DNA of 64,000 nt from Streptomyces sp. Tu6071 (GTDB taxonomy: Bacteria; Actinomycetota; Actinomycetes; Streptomycetales; Streptomycetaceae): NCBI RefSeq assembly GCF_000213055.1, contig NZ_CM001165.1, positions 5,106,945 to 5,170,944 of the forward strand. Reading direction: 5' to 3'. Below are positions 8,457 to 17,800 of this stretch, piece by piece. The position numbers were made by a program, and so were the translations under genes. Each line of letters opens with the position of its first letter. The stretch's first letter is position 1. Under the pieces are notes generated by a model, which saw only the letters and a program-made list of their open reading frames with translations, ran no database searches and was not told where the DNA came from.

Positions 8457-9070
8457 GCGGGGACCGCCGGGGCGTACGAGGCGAGCCGGGCCGCGAAGCG
8501 GCTGCCGTGCGCCTCCCCGGCGACGGCGTGCGCGTCGGCCGCGGTGTCGACGTCGCGCAACGGCGGCAGGTCCCGTACCCGCAGCCCGGCGGCGACGAGG
8601 CGAGCGCGCAGCACGGCGCCCGTCGTCGCCGTGGACATGGGCACCCCGCGCAGCAGCTCCGGGGCGGGGGAGGCCAGGCCGAGCGCCCAGAACCCGCCGT
8701 CGAGGGCGGGCCCGAAGACGGCCTCGCCCTCCGCGAGCCGCACGTCGAGGAGCGCGGGCGTCACCTGCGGGGTGTCCATGCCGATCAGGAGCGCCGGTCC
8801 CGCGCAGCCCGCGAACGCGGCGGCGAGCCGCTCGTCCAGGCCGCCCGCGCACTGCGGGACGACGTCGAAGCCGGGCGGCAGCCAGGGTCCCGGCGTCCCG
8901 TCGAGCACGAGGACCCGCCGGGTCGCGGGGGTCGCGGCGACCGTGCGCAGCGTGTCGGTGAGGGACGCCTCGGCGAGCGCGGCGGCCTGCCCGGGCGTGA
9001 ACGGCGGCGTCAGCCGCGTCTTGACCCGGCCCGCGCGCGGTTCCTTGGCGATCACGAGGAGCGTCGTCAC
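8453..9070 (-). CDS. DUF2064 / TIGR04282-type nucleotidyl- or glycosyltransferase
   Basis: 205 residues, GTG start overlapping the previous stop by 4 nt. The GT-A-like fold signature of this family is present: LLVIAKEPRAGRVKTRL at the N-terminus (about 4-20), IGMDTPQV (about 100) and FGPALDGGFWALGL (about 125). The family includes enzymes annotated as arsenosugar-related glycosyltransferases and MobA-like transferases; the donor and acceptor are not known. It is sandwiched between a GT2 enzyme and a methyltransferase in one translationally coupled operon. Confidence 0.82.
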   Translation of the reverse strand: MTTLLVIAKEPRAGRVKTRLTPPFTPGQAAALAEASLTDTLRTVAATPATRRVLVLDGTPGPWLPPGFDVVPQCAGGLDERLAAAFAGCAGPALLIGMDTPQVTPALLDVRLAEGEAVFGPALDGGFWALGLASPAPELLRGVPMSTATTGAVLRARLVAAGLRVRDLPPLRDVDTAADAHAVAGEAHGSRFAARLASYAPAVPA

Positions 9071-9756
9071 CGTACGGCCCCTTCCACCGCCGCGCCCTCG
9101 GCGAGGACGCGGCGCATGTCCTGGACCGCGTGCCACGTACCGCGCCACGTACCGGTCACCTTCGACGCCCCCGCGCGCGGCAGGTAGGGCACGTCGTGCT
9201 CGCGCACCCGCCACCCCGCGTCGGAGGCCCGGACCACCATCTGCAAGGGGTAGCCGCTGCGCCGGTCGGTGAGGGCGAGCGCGAGCAGCGCCTCGCGCCG
9301 GGCGGCGCGCAGCGGGCCGAGGTCGTGCAGGCGCAGCCCGGTCCTGCGGCGCAGCAGCCGGGACAGCGCCACGTTCCCCGCGCGCGCGTGGGCCGGCCAG
9401 GCGCCGCGCGCGGTGGGCCGCCGCCGGCCGAGCACGAGATCGGCCTCCCCGGCGACGACTTCGCGGACGAAGGGGACGAGGAGCCCGGGATCGAGCGAGG
9501 CGTCGCAGTCGCAGAAGCACACGATGTCGGCGCTCGCCGCCCGCAGGCCCGCGTGGCACGCGGCACCGAAGCCGCGGACCGGCTCCCGCACCACGAGCGC
9601 CCCCAGGTCCTCCGCGATCCGCGCGGAGCCGTCGCGCGAGCCGTTGTCGACGACGATCGCGCGCCAGCCGGGCGGGATGCGCCCGAGCACCCAGGGCAGC
9701 GCCTCGGCCTCGTCGAGGCAGGGCAGGACGACATCAACTGTTGTGGCAGTGGTCAC
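9067..9756 (-). CDS. Family 2 glycosyltransferase (polyprenyl-phosphate sugar transferase type)
   Basis: 229 residues, GTG start at the complement of 9754-9756. It opens VDVVLPCLDEAEALPWVL and has the nucleotide-sugar loop AIVVDNGSRDGSA and the metal-binding motif CFCDCDASLDPG (about residue 80), all typical of GT2 enzymes of the dolichol-phosphate mannose synthase group. There is no membrane helix. First gene of the GT2 / DUF2064 / methyltransferase operon. It may charge a polyprenyl carrier used by membrane GT-C enzymes such as the one encoded at 4329-5879; that link is inference. Confidence 0.85.
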   Translation of the reverse strand: MTTATTVDVVLPCLDEAEALPWVLGRIPPGWRAIVVDNGSRDGSARIAEDLGALVVREPVRGFGAACHAGLRAASADIVCFCDCDASLDPGLLVPFVREVVAGEADLVLGRRRPTARGAWPAHARAGNVALSRLLRRRTGLRLHDLGPLRAARREALLALALTDRRSGYPLQMVVRASDAGWRVREHDVPYLPRAGASKVTGTWRGTWHAVQDMRRVLAEGAAVEGAVR

Positions 9757-9762
9757 GTCCCC

Positions 9763-9768
9763 AGCCTA
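9763..9768 (-). promoter_or_regulatory. Leaderless -10 box TAGGCT for the GT2 operon
   Basis: Minus-strand TAGGCT lies 6 nt before the GTG start at 9756 with no Shine-Dalgarno sequence. It would drive the three-gene operon and lies in the 122-bp divergent region shared with the response regulator gene. Confidence 0.5.
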
Positions 9769-9878
9769 CGAACGTAAACCGGGCATAACCGGCGCTTCAT
9801 CTTACGAAACGCGGACGTCCGGCCCCGGGCGGGCGAGGGCACGGGCCCTCGCGGGCGGCGCGGTGACACGCTGAGGCC

Positions 9879-10709
9879 ATGCAGCAGTCGTACGAGAGCA
9901 CCGGAGCGGCCGACGCGGGCGGACCGCCCCATGTCCTGGTCGTCGACGACGATCCCACGGTGGCCGAGGTGGTGGCCGGATACCTGCTCCGCGCCGGGTG
10001 CACCGTGGACCGCGCGGGCGACGGGCCGAGCGCGCTCGCCCGCGCGCACACGCACCGGCCCGATCTCGTCGTCCTGGACCTCATGCTGCCCGGCATGGAC
10101 GGCCTGGAGGTGTGCCGCCGGATGCGCGAGCGGCACCCGGTGCCGGTCATCATGCTCACCGCGCGCGGCGACGAGGACGACCGCATCCTCGGCCTGGAGC
10201 GCGGCGCCGACGACTACGTGACCAAGCCGTTCAGCCCCCGCGAGCTGGTCCTGCGCGTGGAGTCGGTGCTGCGCCGCACCCGCCCGGACCCGGCGCCGGA
10301 CCCCGTACGCCTCGGCCGGCTCGCCCTCGACCCGACCGCGCGGCTCGCGACCCGCGACGGCACCCCGCTGTCGCTGACCCTGCGCGAGTTCGACCTCCTC
10401 GCCTTCTTCCTGCGCCACCCGGGACGCGCGTACAGCCGCGAGGAGCTGATGCGCGAGGTGTGGGGCTGGGAGTTCGGCGACCTGTCCACCGTGACCGTGC
10501 ACATCCGCCGCCTGCGCGCCAAGATCGAGGACGACCCGGCGGCCCCGCGCGCGATCCGGACGGTGTGGGGAGTCGGGTACCGCTTCGAGGCGGAGGAGAC
10601 GGGCGAGGTGGACGGGACGGGCGGGAGCGCACCGGGCGAGGCGGGCGTGACGGGACCGGGCGCTACGGGACCGGGCGAGGGCGACGGGGGTGCGGACCGC
10701 CATGCGTGA
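9879..10709 (+). CDS. OmpR/PhoB-family response regulator
   Basis: 276 residues. Receiver domain about 18-130: VLVVDDDPTVAEV with the acidic pocket, phospho-acceptor Asp67 in LVVLDLMLPGMDG, Thr in MLTARG, and Lys in YVTKPFSPREL. Winged-helix DNA-binding domain about 145-240 (LTLREFDLLAFFLRHPG to TVHIRRLRAKIE and RTVWGVGYRFE). A 35-residue Gly/Pro-rich acidic tail follows the usual end of the family. The sensor kinase gene overlaps its 3' end by 8 nt, so the pair is co-translated. It sits between the glycan/redox operons and the epimerase gene, which are candidate targets. Confidence 0.93.
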   Translation: MQQSYESTGAADAGGPPHVLVVDDDPTVAEVVAGYLLRAGCTVDRAGDGPSALARAHTHRPDLVVLDLMLPGMDGLEVCRRMRERHPVPVIMLTARGDEDDRILGLERGADDYVTKPFSPRELVLRVESVLRRTRPDPAPDPVRLGRLALDPTARLATRDGTPLSLTLREFDLLAFFLRHPGRAYSREELMREVWGWEFGDLSTVTVHIRRLRAKIEDDPAAPRAIRTVWGVGYRFEAEETGEVDGTGGSAPGEAGVTGPGATGPGEGDGGADRHA

Positions 10710-11811
10710 CACGCTGCTCATCGCGCTCTACGCCCTCATGGGCGCCGCCGGGGCGGGACTCCTGGGCGCGTGCGTGCTGCGGCTGCTGCGCCGCCGCTCC
10801 CTGGTCACCTCGCTCGCCGTGGTCTCCGGTGTGAGCGTCGTCGCGATGCTCGCGGGGACCCTCACCGTGGCCTGGGCGATGTTCCTGTCGCCGCACGACC
10901 TGAGCGTCGTGACGACCGTGGTGGCGATGGCGGCCGTCGTCTCGCTCGCCACCGCGCTGCTCCTCGGCCGCTGGGTCGTCGCGGGCAGCCACGCGCTCGC
11001 CCGCGCCACGCGCTCCTTCGGCGACGGGGACGGCTTCCGCGCGCCCGACGCGCCCGCCACCGCCGAGCTGGAGGCCCTGAGCAGGGAACTGGCCGTCACC
11101 GGCGAGAAGCTCGCCGCCTCGGCCGCGCGGGAACGCGGCCTGGAGGCGTCACGGCGCGAACTGGTCGCCTGGATCTCGCACGACCTGCGCACCCCGCTCG
11201 CGGGACTGCGCGCCATGGCGGAGGCGCTGGAGGACGGGGTGGCCACGGACCCCGCCCGCTACCTGACCCGGATCAGGACGGAGGTCGAACGGCTCGACGG
11301 CATGGTCGGGGACCTCTTCGAACTCTCCCGCATCCACGCCGGTTCGCTGCCCCTGCACCCCGCGCGCATGTCCCTGTACGACCTCGTCGGCGACGCCCTC
11401 GCGGGCGTCGACCCGCTCGCCCGCGAGCACGGAGTGCGGCTGGTCGGCGAAGGGGTCGAGGCGGTGCCGGTGGTGGTGGACGGCAAGGAGATGAGCCGGG
11501 TGCTCGCCAACCTCCTCGTCAACGCCATCCGCCGCACGCCGCCCGACGGCACGGTCGCCGTCGCCACGGCGCGGCACGAGGACGGTGTGGTGCTCTCCGT
11601 CTCGGACGGCTGCGGGGGCATCCCCGCCCAGGACATCGGGCGGGTCTTCGACACCGGCTGGCGCGGTGAGCACGCGCGGACACCGCCCGGCGGGGCGGGA
11701 CTCGGCCTCGCCATCGTGCGCGGGATCGTGGAGGCGCACCAGGGACGGGCCTCCGTGCGCAACATCCCGGGCGGCTGCCGCTTCGAGGTGACGTTGCCGC
11801 GGGCGCCGTGA
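10702..11811 (+). CDS. Sensor histidine kinase, partner of the adjacent regulator
   Basis: About 369 residues from ATG 10702 (GTG 10690 is also possible). Two or three hydrophobic helices (about 5-25, 35-60, 70-95) carry no large extracellular sensor domain, followed by a HAMP-like linker. The phospho-acceptor His160 lies in ELVAWISHDLRTPLAGLR. ATPase motifs are VLANLLVNAIRRTPP (N box), SVSDGCGGIP (G1) and GGAGLGLAIVRGIVEAH (G2). The short sensor loops suggest that it senses a membrane or intramembrane stimulus. Coupled to the response regulator gene. Confidence 0.92.
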   Translation: MRDTLLIALYALMGAAGAGLLGACVLRLLRRRSLVTSLAVVSGVSVVAMLAGTLTVAWAMFLSPHDLSVVTTVVAMAAVVSLATALLLGRWVVAGSHALARATRSFGDGDGFRAPDAPATAELEALSRELAVTGEKLAASAARERGLEASRRELVAWISHDLRTPLAGLRAMAEALEDGVATDPARYLTRIRTEVERLDGMVGDLFELSRIHAGSLPLHPARMSLYDLVGDALAGVDPLAREHGVRLVGEGVEAVPVVVDGKEMSRVLANLLVNAIRRTPPDGTVAVATARHEDGVVLSVSDGCGGIPAQDIGRVFDTGWRGEHARTPPGGAGLGLAIVRGIVEAHQGRASVRNIPGGCRFEVTLPRAP

Positions 11812-11883
11812 CGCCCGCCGCCCGCCCCGCAGCCCCCGACCCCGCTCCCCGGCTCCCGCCGCCCGTCCCGCCGCCCGTGCCCG

Positions 11884-11934
11884 TAGCTCTGCCGCGCCCT
11901 TAGCTCTGCCGCGCCCGTAACTTTGCCGAGCCTG
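11884..11934. repeat. Three tandem 17-bp units
   Basis: Units start at 11884, 11901 and 11918. The first two match over tagctctgccgcgccc; the third has drifted. The array lies in the 193-bp gap between the convergent kinase and epimerase genes, where no gene is seen. Confidence 0.8.
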
Positions 11935-12004
11935 TAGCGCGCGCCCTGCCCGCCCCCAGCCCCGCCACGCGGCTCCCGCCCGCCCCGTGAGACCTGCCCA
12001 CCCG

Positions 12005-13012
12005 TCACCGCGCCGAGCGCGCGGCGCCGTCCTCCGCGAACTCCCGCATCCCCTCCTCGAAGCCGGTCTCCGCCTTCCAGCCGAGGTCGGCGCGCAGCCG
12101 CGAGGAGTCGGCGGTGATGTGGCGGACGTCCCCGAGGCGGTACTCGCCCGTGACGACCGGCTCCGGGCCCCCGCACGCCCCGGCGAGGGCGTGCGCCAGC
12201 TCGCCCACCGTGTGCGGCGTCCCGCTGCCCGTGTTGTACGCGGTGAGCGCCCCCGGCTCCGTACCGGCCTCCAGCGCCGCCACGTTGGCCGCCGCCACGT
12301 CCCGTACGTGCACGAAGTCGCGCCGCTGGCGCCCGTCCTCGAAGACGCGCGGGGCCCGGCCCGCCGCGAGGGCCGAGCGGAAGAAGGAGGCGACGCCCGC
12401 GTACGGGGTGTCGCGGGGCATCCGGGGGCCGTACACGTTGTGGTAGCGCAGCGAGACCGCCGTGCCGCCCGTGGCGCGGGCCCAGGCCGCCGCGAGGTGC
12501 TCCTGGGCGAGCTTCGTCGCCGCGTAGACGTTGCGCGGGTCCGCGGGGGCGTCCTCGGCGACGAGCCCCGGCTCCAGCGGGGCGCCGCACGCGGGGCACA
12601 GCGGCTCGAACCGGCCCGCGTCGAGCGCGGCGACCGTGCGCGGCCCCGGTCGTACGGTTCCGTGGCGCGGGCACGCGTAGCTTCCCTCGCCGTAGACGAC
12701 CATCGACCCGGCGAGCACGAGCTCGCGGATGCCGCGCCCGGCCATCGCGGCCACGAGCACGGCGGTGCCGAGGTCGTTGCGCCCGACGTACTCGGCCGCG
12801 TCCCGCACCCCGTCGCCGAGCCCCACCATGGCCGCCTGGTGGCACACGGCGTCGATCCCGGCGAGCGCCCTGGCGACGGCGTCCGCGTCGCGCACGTCGT
12901 GCGCCGGGTCGGCGCGCGTGTCGAACACGACGGGTTCGTGCCCGCGCGCGGCGAGCGCTTCGACGACGTGGGACCCGATGAACCCGGCACCGCCGGTGAC
13001 CAGTACGCGCAT
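12005..13012 (-). CDS. NAD-dependent epimerase/dehydratase with Cys-rich insert
   Basis: 335-residue extended SDR enzyme. The Rossmann motif is VTGGAGFIGSHV (about 5-16); the active site is Ser (LAGSMVVYG) with YAATK (Tyr and Lys about 170-174). Between them is an insert of about 45 residues containing CPRH and CPACG, i.e. CxxH...CxxC, which could bind zinc. The substrate is probably a nucleotide sugar (RYHNVYGP and RRDFVHVRDVA fit UDP-glucose 4-epimerase-like enzymes). It has its own leaderless promoter and may supply sugars for the glycosyltransferases upstream. Confidence 0.88.
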   Translation of the reverse strand: MRVLVTGGAGFIGSHVVEALAARGHEPVVFDTRADPAHDVRDADAVARALAGIDAVCHQAAMVGLGDGVRDAAEYVGRNDLGTAVLVAAMAGRGIRELVLAGSMVVYGEGSYACPRHGTVRPGPRTVAALDAGRFEPLCPACGAPLEPGLVAEDAPADPRNVYAATKLAQEHLAAAWARATGGTAVSLRYHNVYGPRMPRDTPYAGVASFFRSALAAGRAPRVFEDGRQRRDFVHVRDVAAANVAALEAGTEPGALTAYNTGSGTPHTVGELAHALAGACGGPEPVVTGEYRLGDVRHITADSSRLRADLGWKAETGFEEGMREFAEDGAARSAR

Positions 13013-13018
13013 GCGCCC

Positions 13019-13024
13019 ACGCTA
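13019..13024 (-). promoter_or_regulatory. Leaderless -10 box TAGCGT for the epimerase gene
   Basis: Minus-strand TAGCGT is followed by GGGCGC and the ATG at 13012. There is no Shine-Dalgarno sequence. Hexamer and spacing are identical to those in front of the GT-C gene at 5879. Confidence 0.5.
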
Positions 13025-13288
13025 GGCGGCGCGCCCCCGCGCGGGGGCGGCCCCGGCGGGGACGTCAGCACCTCGTAAGACTTCGCCCCGGACCCGCCGC
13101 GCCACGACCGCGCGGGACGCGGCCGTCACTCCGCCGGAGTCCCCCGGGTGGCGCAACGCCCCCGCCCGGGGGACGGTGATTCCGCGCCCCGCTCACGCTC
13201 GGTGCCGTCCCCCCGGGGGGCGGTGCGGGGCCGGGCGCGCCCCCGTGACGGGGGACGCCGGTTGCCGTACGCCAGGGAGGACCGCCCC

Positions 13289-14692
13289 GTGCCCCGTACG
13301 ACTCGCAGCGCCACCACCCGTACGCGTGACGGCGAGCCGGGACGCGCCCGCACCCCCCTCCGTCTCGCCGCCGCCCTCCTCGCGTCTGTTCTCGCGCTCA
13401 CCGGCTGCCAGACCGTCGCCGGGAGCGAGGCCGCGAAGCGGGCCCGCGCCGCGATGGCCACCACGCCCGAACCAGGGGCGACCGCCACCGCCGAGGCCCG
13501 CAGGGCGTGCGTGCGCGCGACGGGCACCGGCTGCTACACGTTCACGCAGCTACGGGGGCTGTACGGGACGAAGACGCTCAACGACGGCGGCAACGACGGG
13601 GCCGGGACGACCGTCGCCGCGCTCGGCGTCGTCGGGTCCCCGCATCTCGCCGCCGACCTGCGGCACTTCAGTCACGCGCTCGGGCTCCCCGCGCCCCGCC
13701 TCGAGGTCGTACGGCATCAGCCCCCGCACGGCGCGAAGGCCGCCCCGTTCGACGAGGACAACGCCGGGATGCTCGCTACCGCGCGCGAGGCGACCCTCGA
13801 CATGGAGGCCCTGCACGCCATGGCCCCGCGCGCCGCCCTCGTCTACCACCAGGTGGACCTGCCGGGCGTCGACGCGGACGGCGTCCTCGACGCGCGCGCC
13901 GCCGAAGCGCTCGCCGCCGCGATGCGCACCGTGCTCACCGAGCAGCGCCCCGACGTGCTCTCGCTCAGCTTCGTCATGTCCGAGCGCGGCGACAGCGCCG
14001 ACCAGGTCGCCGCCCTCGCGCGCGGCCTGCGCCCCGTGCTCGCCGAGGCCGCGCGCGCCGGGACCACTGTCGTCGCCGCGAGCGGCGACGACGGCGCCTC
14101 GCCCGGCTCCGCCCAGGCCGCGCAGCTCGGCGCGAAGCCCGTGCGCGGTGTCGCCTGGCCCGCCTCCGACCCCTCCGTGACCGCCGTGGGCGGCACCCGC
14201 GTCACGCTCGACGAGGCGGGGCACCGCCGCTGCGCCGACACCGTGTGGAACGACAAGGGCGGCGCGCCCGGGGGCGGCACCTCGGTGCTCATGCGCAGGC
14301 CGCGCTACCAGGACGGGGTACGGGAGGTGACCGGCGCCAAGCGCGGCGTCCCCGACATCTCGCTCAGCGCCTCCGCCGCCGGGTCCACCATGGTCTGGTT
14401 CACGCACGCCGGGCGCGGCGCCTGGGTGCCCATGCTCGGCACGAGCCTCGCCGCGCCCCTCTTCGGCGGCATCGTCGCGCTCGCCGCGCAGCGCGCGGGC
14501 CACGGCCTCGGCGCGGTCAACCCCGCCCTCTACCGGCTGGGCCGCGACGGCGGCGTGCGCGACATCACGACGGGCGACAACGCCACGGAGGGCACGAGCG
14601 GCTACCGGGCGGGGCGCGGCTACGACCTCGCGAGCGGCCTCGGGACGGTGGACGCGGGCAAGCTCGTTCCCGCGCTCGCCACGCCCGAGTGA
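13289..14692 (+). CDS. Sedolisin-family (S53) serine-carboxyl peptidase lipoprotein
   Basis: 467 residues from GTG 13289 with GGGAGG 8 nt upstream; upstream in-frame codons are ignored because the signal peptide begins here. Basic N-region, hydrophobic core LRLAAALLASVLALTGC with lipobox LTGC (Cys about 39), so it is a predicted lipoprotein. The sedolisin triad is visible: Glu167 and Asp171 in EATLDME, the oxyanion Asp267 in AASGDDGASPG, and Ser386 in LGTSLAAPLFGG (the usual motif is SGTSxxxP). The N-terminal pro-domain is very short compared with secreted sedolisins. It probably acts on the outer face of the membrane; substrate unknown. Confidence 0.88.
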   Translation: MPRTTRSATTRTRDGEPGRARTPLRLAAALLASVLALTGCQTVAGSEAAKRARAAMATTPEPGATATAEARRACVRATGTGCYTFTQLRGLYGTKTLNDGGNDGAGTTVAALGVVGSPHLAADLRHFSHALGLPAPRLEVVRHQPPHGAKAAPFDEDNAGMLATAREATLDMEALHAMAPRAALVYHQVDLPGVDADGVLDARAAEALAAAMRTVLTEQRPDVLSLSFVMSERGDSADQVAALARGLRPVLAEAARAGTTVVAASGDDGASPGSAQAAQLGAKPVRGVAWPASDPSVTAVGGTRVTLDEAGHRRCADTVWNDKGGAPGGGTSVLMRRPRYQDGVREVTGAKRGVPDISLSASAAGSTMVWFTHAGRGAWVPMLGTSLAAPLFGGIVALAAQRAGHGLGAVNPALYRLGRDGGVRDITTGDNATEGTSGYRAGRGYDLASGLGTVDAGKLVPALATPE

Positions 14693-14806
14693 GCCCCGTA
14701 CGCCCCCGCCGCACGCCCCTGCTTCATTGCGTCACGTAACAGCGGGATGAAATCCGCAGCTCCGGGTGTTGGCGCCAGCGGCGAGACGGATCACCAGGAG
14801 GCATGC

Positions 14807-17800
14807 GTGGCGGCAGGAGCACAGGCCCGGAACCCCGAGCGGGAACCGGACAGAAAGCGGGAACCGGACAGGGAGCGGGACCACGAGCGGGACGCCCGTA
14901 CCGGGGAGGGCGCGGAGACCCGTATCCCCGAACCCGCCGCCGGGGCCCCCGGCTGGGCGGGACGCCTGGCCCGTTACGCCTGGCGCTACCGCAGGGACGT
15001 GATCCTCTCCCTGGGCGCCTCGCTCGCCGGGATGGCCGTCATGGCGCTCATCCCGCTGCTCACCAAGATCATCATCGACGACGTGATCGGCGGCTCCCGC
15101 TCGATGGCCACGTGGGGCGGGCTGCTGCTCGGCGCCGCCGTGGCCGTCTACGTCACCGCGTACCTGCGCCGCTACTACGGCGGCCGGCTCGCGCTCGACG
15201 TGCAGTTCGACCTGCGCCGCGACATGTACCGCACGCTGACCCGGCTCGACGGGCGCCGTCAGGACGAGCTGTCCACAGGTCAGGTCGTCGGGCGCGCCAC
15301 GAGCGACCTCCAGCTGATCCAGGGCCTGCTCTTCATGCTGCCCATGACGATCGGCAACGTCCTGCTCTTCGTCATGTCGCTGATCATCATGGCGACGCTC
15401 TCCATCCCCCTCACCCTCGTCGCCCTCGCCGTCGCCCCCGCGCTCTACCTCATCGCCCGCCGCTCCCGCAGCCGTCTCCACCCCGCGACCTGGTACGCGC
15501 AGGCGCAGGCCGCCGCCGTCGCGGGCGTCGTGGACGGGGCCGTCTCCGGGGTCCGCGTCGTCAAGGGCTTCGGGCAGGAGGAGCAGGAGACCGGCAAGCT
15601 GCGCGAGGTCGGCCGCCGCCTCTTCGCCGGGCGCCTGCGCACGATCCGCCTCAACGCGAAGTACACGCCCGCGCTCCAGGCGGTGCCCGCGCTCGGGCAG
15701 GTCGCGATGCTCGCGCTCGGCGGCTGGCTCGCCGTGCGCGGCCACATCACGCTCGGCACGTTCGTCGCCTTCTCCTCCTACCTCGCCCAGCTCGTCGGGC
15801 CCGTCCGCATGCTCGCCGTCGTCCTGACCGTCGGCCAGCAGGCCCGCGCGGGCGTCGAGCGCGTCCTCCAGCTCATCGACACCGAGCCGACGCTCCAGGA
15901 CGGCAGCCGCGAGCTGGCGGCGGACGCCCCCGCGACCGTCGAGTTCGACGACGTGCGCTTCGGGTACGACGACGAGCGGCCCGTCCTCGACGGCTTCTCG
16001 CTCACCGTCGCGCCCGGCGAGACCGTCGCCCTCGTCGGCTCCTCCGGCTCCGGCAAGTCCACGGTCTCGCTCCTCCTCCCGCGCTTCTACGACGTGAGCC
16101 ACGGCGCCGTCCTCGTCGGCGGTCACGACGTGCGCGAACTGCGCATGTCCTCGCTGCGGGCCGCGATCGGGCTCGTCCCCGAGGACTCCTTCCTCTTCTC
16201 CGACTCGATCGCCGCGAACATCGCCTACGGGCACCCCGACGCGAGCCGCGAGCAGATCGAGACCGCCGCGCGCGCCGCGCGGGCGCACGGCTTCATCACG
16301 GACCTCCCGGACGGCTACGAGACCGTCGTCGGTGAACAGGGGCTCACTCTCTCGGGTGGACAGCGGCAGCGCGTCGCGCTCGCCCGCGCGATCCTCGCCG
16401 ACCCCCGCCTCCTCGTCCTCGACGACGCCACCTCGGCGATCGACGTGCGCGTCGAGCACGAGATCTTCGAGGCCCTGCGCGGCGTCATGGCGGGCCGTAC
16501 GACCCTCCTCATCGCCCACCGCCGCTCCACCCTCGCCCTCGCCGACCGCATCGCGGTCCTGGACGGCGGGCGGATAGCGGCGGTCGGCACGTACGAGGAG
16601 CTGGAGCGCGAATCGGCGCTCTTCCGCCGTCTCCTCACCGACCCCGACGAACTCGGCGGGGTCTCGCCCGGCCACGTCCTCCCGGACGACCGGCCCGAGG
16701 ACGAGTCCGTACGCGCCGAACTCGACGCCGAGTACGACGCCGAGCGCGGCATCACCCCCCAGCTGTGGACCGGCGACCGCACCCCGCGCGACACCGCGCT
16801 CGACGGGATGCCCGCGACGCCCGAACTCCTCGCGCAGGTCGACGCGCTGCCCGCCGCGAAGGACATCCCCGACATCGACGAGGCGCGCGCCGTCGCCCCC
16901 GAGGACGCCTACGGGCTGCGCCGCCTCCTGCGCGGCTTCGGCCGCCCGCTGACCCTCAGCCTCCTGCTCGTCGCCGTCGACGCGGGCCTCGGCCTCGCGC
17001 TGCCCGTCCTCATCCGGCACGGCATCGACGACGGCGTCAACCGCATGGCGCTCGGCGCCGTGTGGCTCTCCGCCCTCCTCGGCCTCGGCGCCGTGCTCCT
17101 CCAGTGGGGCGCGCAGTTCGGCGAGAACCGCATGACGGGCCGCACCGGCGAGCGGATGCTCTACGCGCTGCGCCTGAAGATCTTCGCGCACCTCCAGCGG
17201 CTCGGTCTCGACTACTACGAGCGCGAGCTGACCGGCCGCATCATGACGCGTATGACGACGGACGTCGACGCCCTGTCGTCCTTCCTCCAGACAGGGCTCG
17301 TCACCGCTTTCGTCTCCGTCGTCACCTTCTTCGGGATCATGGCGGCGCTCCTCGTCATCGACGTCGAACTCGCCCTGCTCGTCTTCGCGACGCTGCCCGT
17401 GCTGATCGTCTCGACGTACTTCTTCCGCAAGCGCAGCGTGCGCGCCTACAAGCTCGCCCGCGAGCGGATCTCGACCGTCAACTCCGAGCTCCAGGAGATG
17501 GTCGCGGGGCTGCGCATCGTGCAGGCGTTCCGGCGCGAGGAGTCGGGCTACGAGAAGTTCTCGCGCGACGCGCGGGCGTACCGGCAGGCGCGGGTGCGGG
17601 GCCAGTGGCTCATCTCCGTCTACTTCCCCTTCGTGCAACTGCTCTCGACGGCCGCGACGGTCCTCGTCCTCTCCGTCGGCGCGCACCGCGTCGACGCGGG
17701 CACCCTCACGACCGGCGCGCTCGTCGCCTACCTCCTCTACATCGACCTGTTCTTCTCGCCGATCCAGCAGCTCTCGCAGGTCTTCGACGGCTACCAGCAG

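Noticed and set aside
14732..17686. A 984-codon minus-strand frame inside the ABC exporter gene
   Set aside because: Shadow of the exporter; low-complexity Glu/Asp/Gly/Arg composition and no recognisable motif.
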